Shown here: positions 6,455 to 7,410 of the stretch, piece after piece
How the letters are laid out: each line of letters begins with the position of its first letter
Numbering within the stretch: position 1 is the first letter of the stretch
Assembly (NCBI GenBank): GCA_002494165.1
Contig: DLBH01000032.1
Coordinates: forward strand, 1 to 7,410
Source of the DNA: Lachnospiraceae bacterium UBA7026
Lineage (GTDB): Bacteria; Bacillota; Clostridia; Lachnospirales; Lachnospiraceae
Direction of reading: 5' to 3'
Length of the DNA: 7,410 nucleotides
Translations under genes and position numbers: made by a program
The notes under the pieces: generated by a model
The model's database searches: none
Seen by the model: the letters and a program-made list of their open reading frames with translations, nothing else
Told to the model about the DNA's origin: nothing

Positions 6455-7410
6455 ATGTCATTCAGAGCAAATGATTGTCAGCAAATATCCTTATTAGACA
6501 GTCTTTCGGGACTTACAACGAGAGAACAAAAGGCATTGGAAAATTCCTGGGCAAAGGTGTTCGCTGATGAGATCTTTCCGAAGATCGACGAGGAACGCTT
6601 TTCTGTCCTCTACTCCAATAAAGCCTCCCGGCCCAACACCCCTGTCAACGTCATCATCGGTGCATTGATCATCAAAGAATTGTTTGATCTTTCCGATGAC
6701 GAGATGGTGGAAAACCTCATGCTCGACCCAAGATATCAGTATGCCCTGCATACTACCAGTTTTGCAGAGCAGCCACTGAGTGACAAGACCCTTTCCCGCT
6801 TCCGTAAGCGTTGTTATGATTATGAATCCACACATAACGTAGACCTCTATCATGATTGCATCACAGATCTCGGATCGAAGATTGCCAAGATGATGAAACT
6901 GAATTCCCGGATCCGAAGGATGGATTCCATGATGTTCGAATCCAACATACGCAGGCTGAGCAGGATGGAACTTTTGTATACCTGTATAGCCAAACTGGTT
7001 TCCTATCTCCATAAGAAAGGAAAGGAGGACCTGCTGGAAGGTCTGGAACATTATTATGATCCCAATGACTTTAACCGGGTCATCTACCATAGCCGAAATG
7101 AAGATGCAGCCGGAAAGATCTCCGATATCCTGAAGGACGCTGAGAAGGACGCTGACCTTTTATTAGAGAGGTGCGGTGCATCCTACGATGAGGTGACGGA
7201 ATATCAACTGCTTGTCCGCTGTCTTTCCGAGCAGACGGTTGTTGAAGAGGCGAAACGGCGGCTAAAAACAAAAGAGGATGGAAGCATGGATTCCAAAATC
7301 CTCCAGAATCCTTCTGATCCGGATGCGACTTTCCGGGAAAAAGCAGGGAAGAAGCATCGGGGATATACTGCCAATCTTGAGGAGACTGTTGGAGAAAACG
7401 GTTCCGTGGT
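6455..7410 (+). CDS. IS1182-family transposase, N-terminal part, cut by window edge
   Basis: The frame is open from ATG 6455 to the edge: 318 full codons, no stop. The start is supported by AGGTGG (6441-6446) 8 bases upstream. Residues about 47-125 match the N-terminal domain of IS1182/IS5-like transposases (DUF772/InsH N-terminal type), with RPNTPVNVIIGALIIKELF (59-77) and LSDKTLSRFRKRC (108-120). RRMDSMMFESN (154-164) carries the first catalytic Asp (157). A helical insert follows, then PSDPDATFREKAGKKHRGY (286-304), the conserved segment before the second acidic residue. The second Asp and the Glu of the DDE triad would lie past the edge. The product cuts and rejoins the ends of its own element. 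The visible part has no frameshift, so the element may be intact. Confidence 0.9.
   Translation, partial: MSFRANDCQQISLLDSLSGLTTREQKALENSWAKVFADEIFPKIDEERFSVLYSNKASRPNTPVNVIIGALIIKELFDLSDDEMVENLMLDPRYQYALHTTSFAEQPLSDKTLSRFRKRCYDYESTHNVDLYHDCITDLGSKIAKMMKLNSRIRRMDSMMFESNIRRLSRMELLYTCIAKLVSYLHKKGKEDLLEGLEHYYDPNDFNRVIYHSRNEDAAGKISDILKDAEKDADLLLERCGASYDEVTEYQLLVRCLSEQTVVEEAKRRLKTKEDGSMDSKILQNPSDPDATFREKAGKKHRGYTANLEETVGENGSV

Larger units (their letters stand above)
6349..7410 (+). mobile_element. IS1182-family insertion sequence, left part (right end outside window)
   Basis: The element is recognised from its transposase (6455 onward). The left boundary is a guess: GGGGTCAAAAG at 6352-6362 marks a change from AT-rich DNA and could belong to the terminal inverted repeat about 100 bases before the transposase start. 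The matching right repeat is not in the window, so neither the boundary nor a target duplication can be confirmed. Confidence 0.5.

Noticed and set aside
6494..7271. Leftward open frames opposite the transposase
   Set aside because: The plus strand encodes a clear IS1182-type transposase. The opposite frames have no family features.

Overview
The window reads as chromosomal DNA from a low-to-mid-GC anaerobic Firmicute, most likely a member of the Lachnospiraceae (Clostridium cluster XIVa). The evidence is strong AGGAGG ribosome-binding sites, a clostridial-type hexameric glutamate dehydrogenase, a GldA/F/G-like ABC transporter of the kind common in Clostridia, and an IS1182-type transposase. 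The genus is not determined; this placement is inference.

Layout. Bases 1-17 hold the first codons of a leftward gene (MAVKV..., possibly glyceraldehyde-3-phosphate dehydrogenase) with an excellent ribosome-binding site and its own promoter. Bases 296-3927 hold a compact leftward operon of three genes, in transcription order: an ABC ATPase (3927-2590), an ABC-2-type permease (2593-1727) and a GldG-like membrane-anchored auxiliary protein (1717-296). The genes overlap or nearly touch, so they are probably translationally coupled and form one membrane complex. The ATPase is unusual. Nine 10-residue Glu/Lys-rich tandem repeats plus a polylysine stretch interrupt its C-terminal domain, making it about 445 aa instead of about 310.

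Bases 3928-4582 are a long divergent intergenic region, AT-rich on its right side. It holds a perfect 14-bp palindrome, an 18-bp perfect dyad, two candidate rightward promoters and a leader hairpin. Rightward from 4583 is gdhA, encoding an NADP-type glutamate dehydrogenase with all expected active-site residues, closed by a clear intrinsic terminator at 5971-6002.

Bases 6003-6454 have no gene that I can support. They hold a strict 31-bp-period tandem repeat array (about 6 copies), an intrinsic terminator facing left, and the probable left end and promoter of an insertion sequence. From 6455 an IS1182-family transposase runs off the right edge; 318 codons are visible, with no stop in the window.

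The gdhA, operon and transposase assignments are firm. The most unusual items are the repeat-expanded ATPase linker and the 31-bp intergenic array. I do not see a clearly new multi-gene system.
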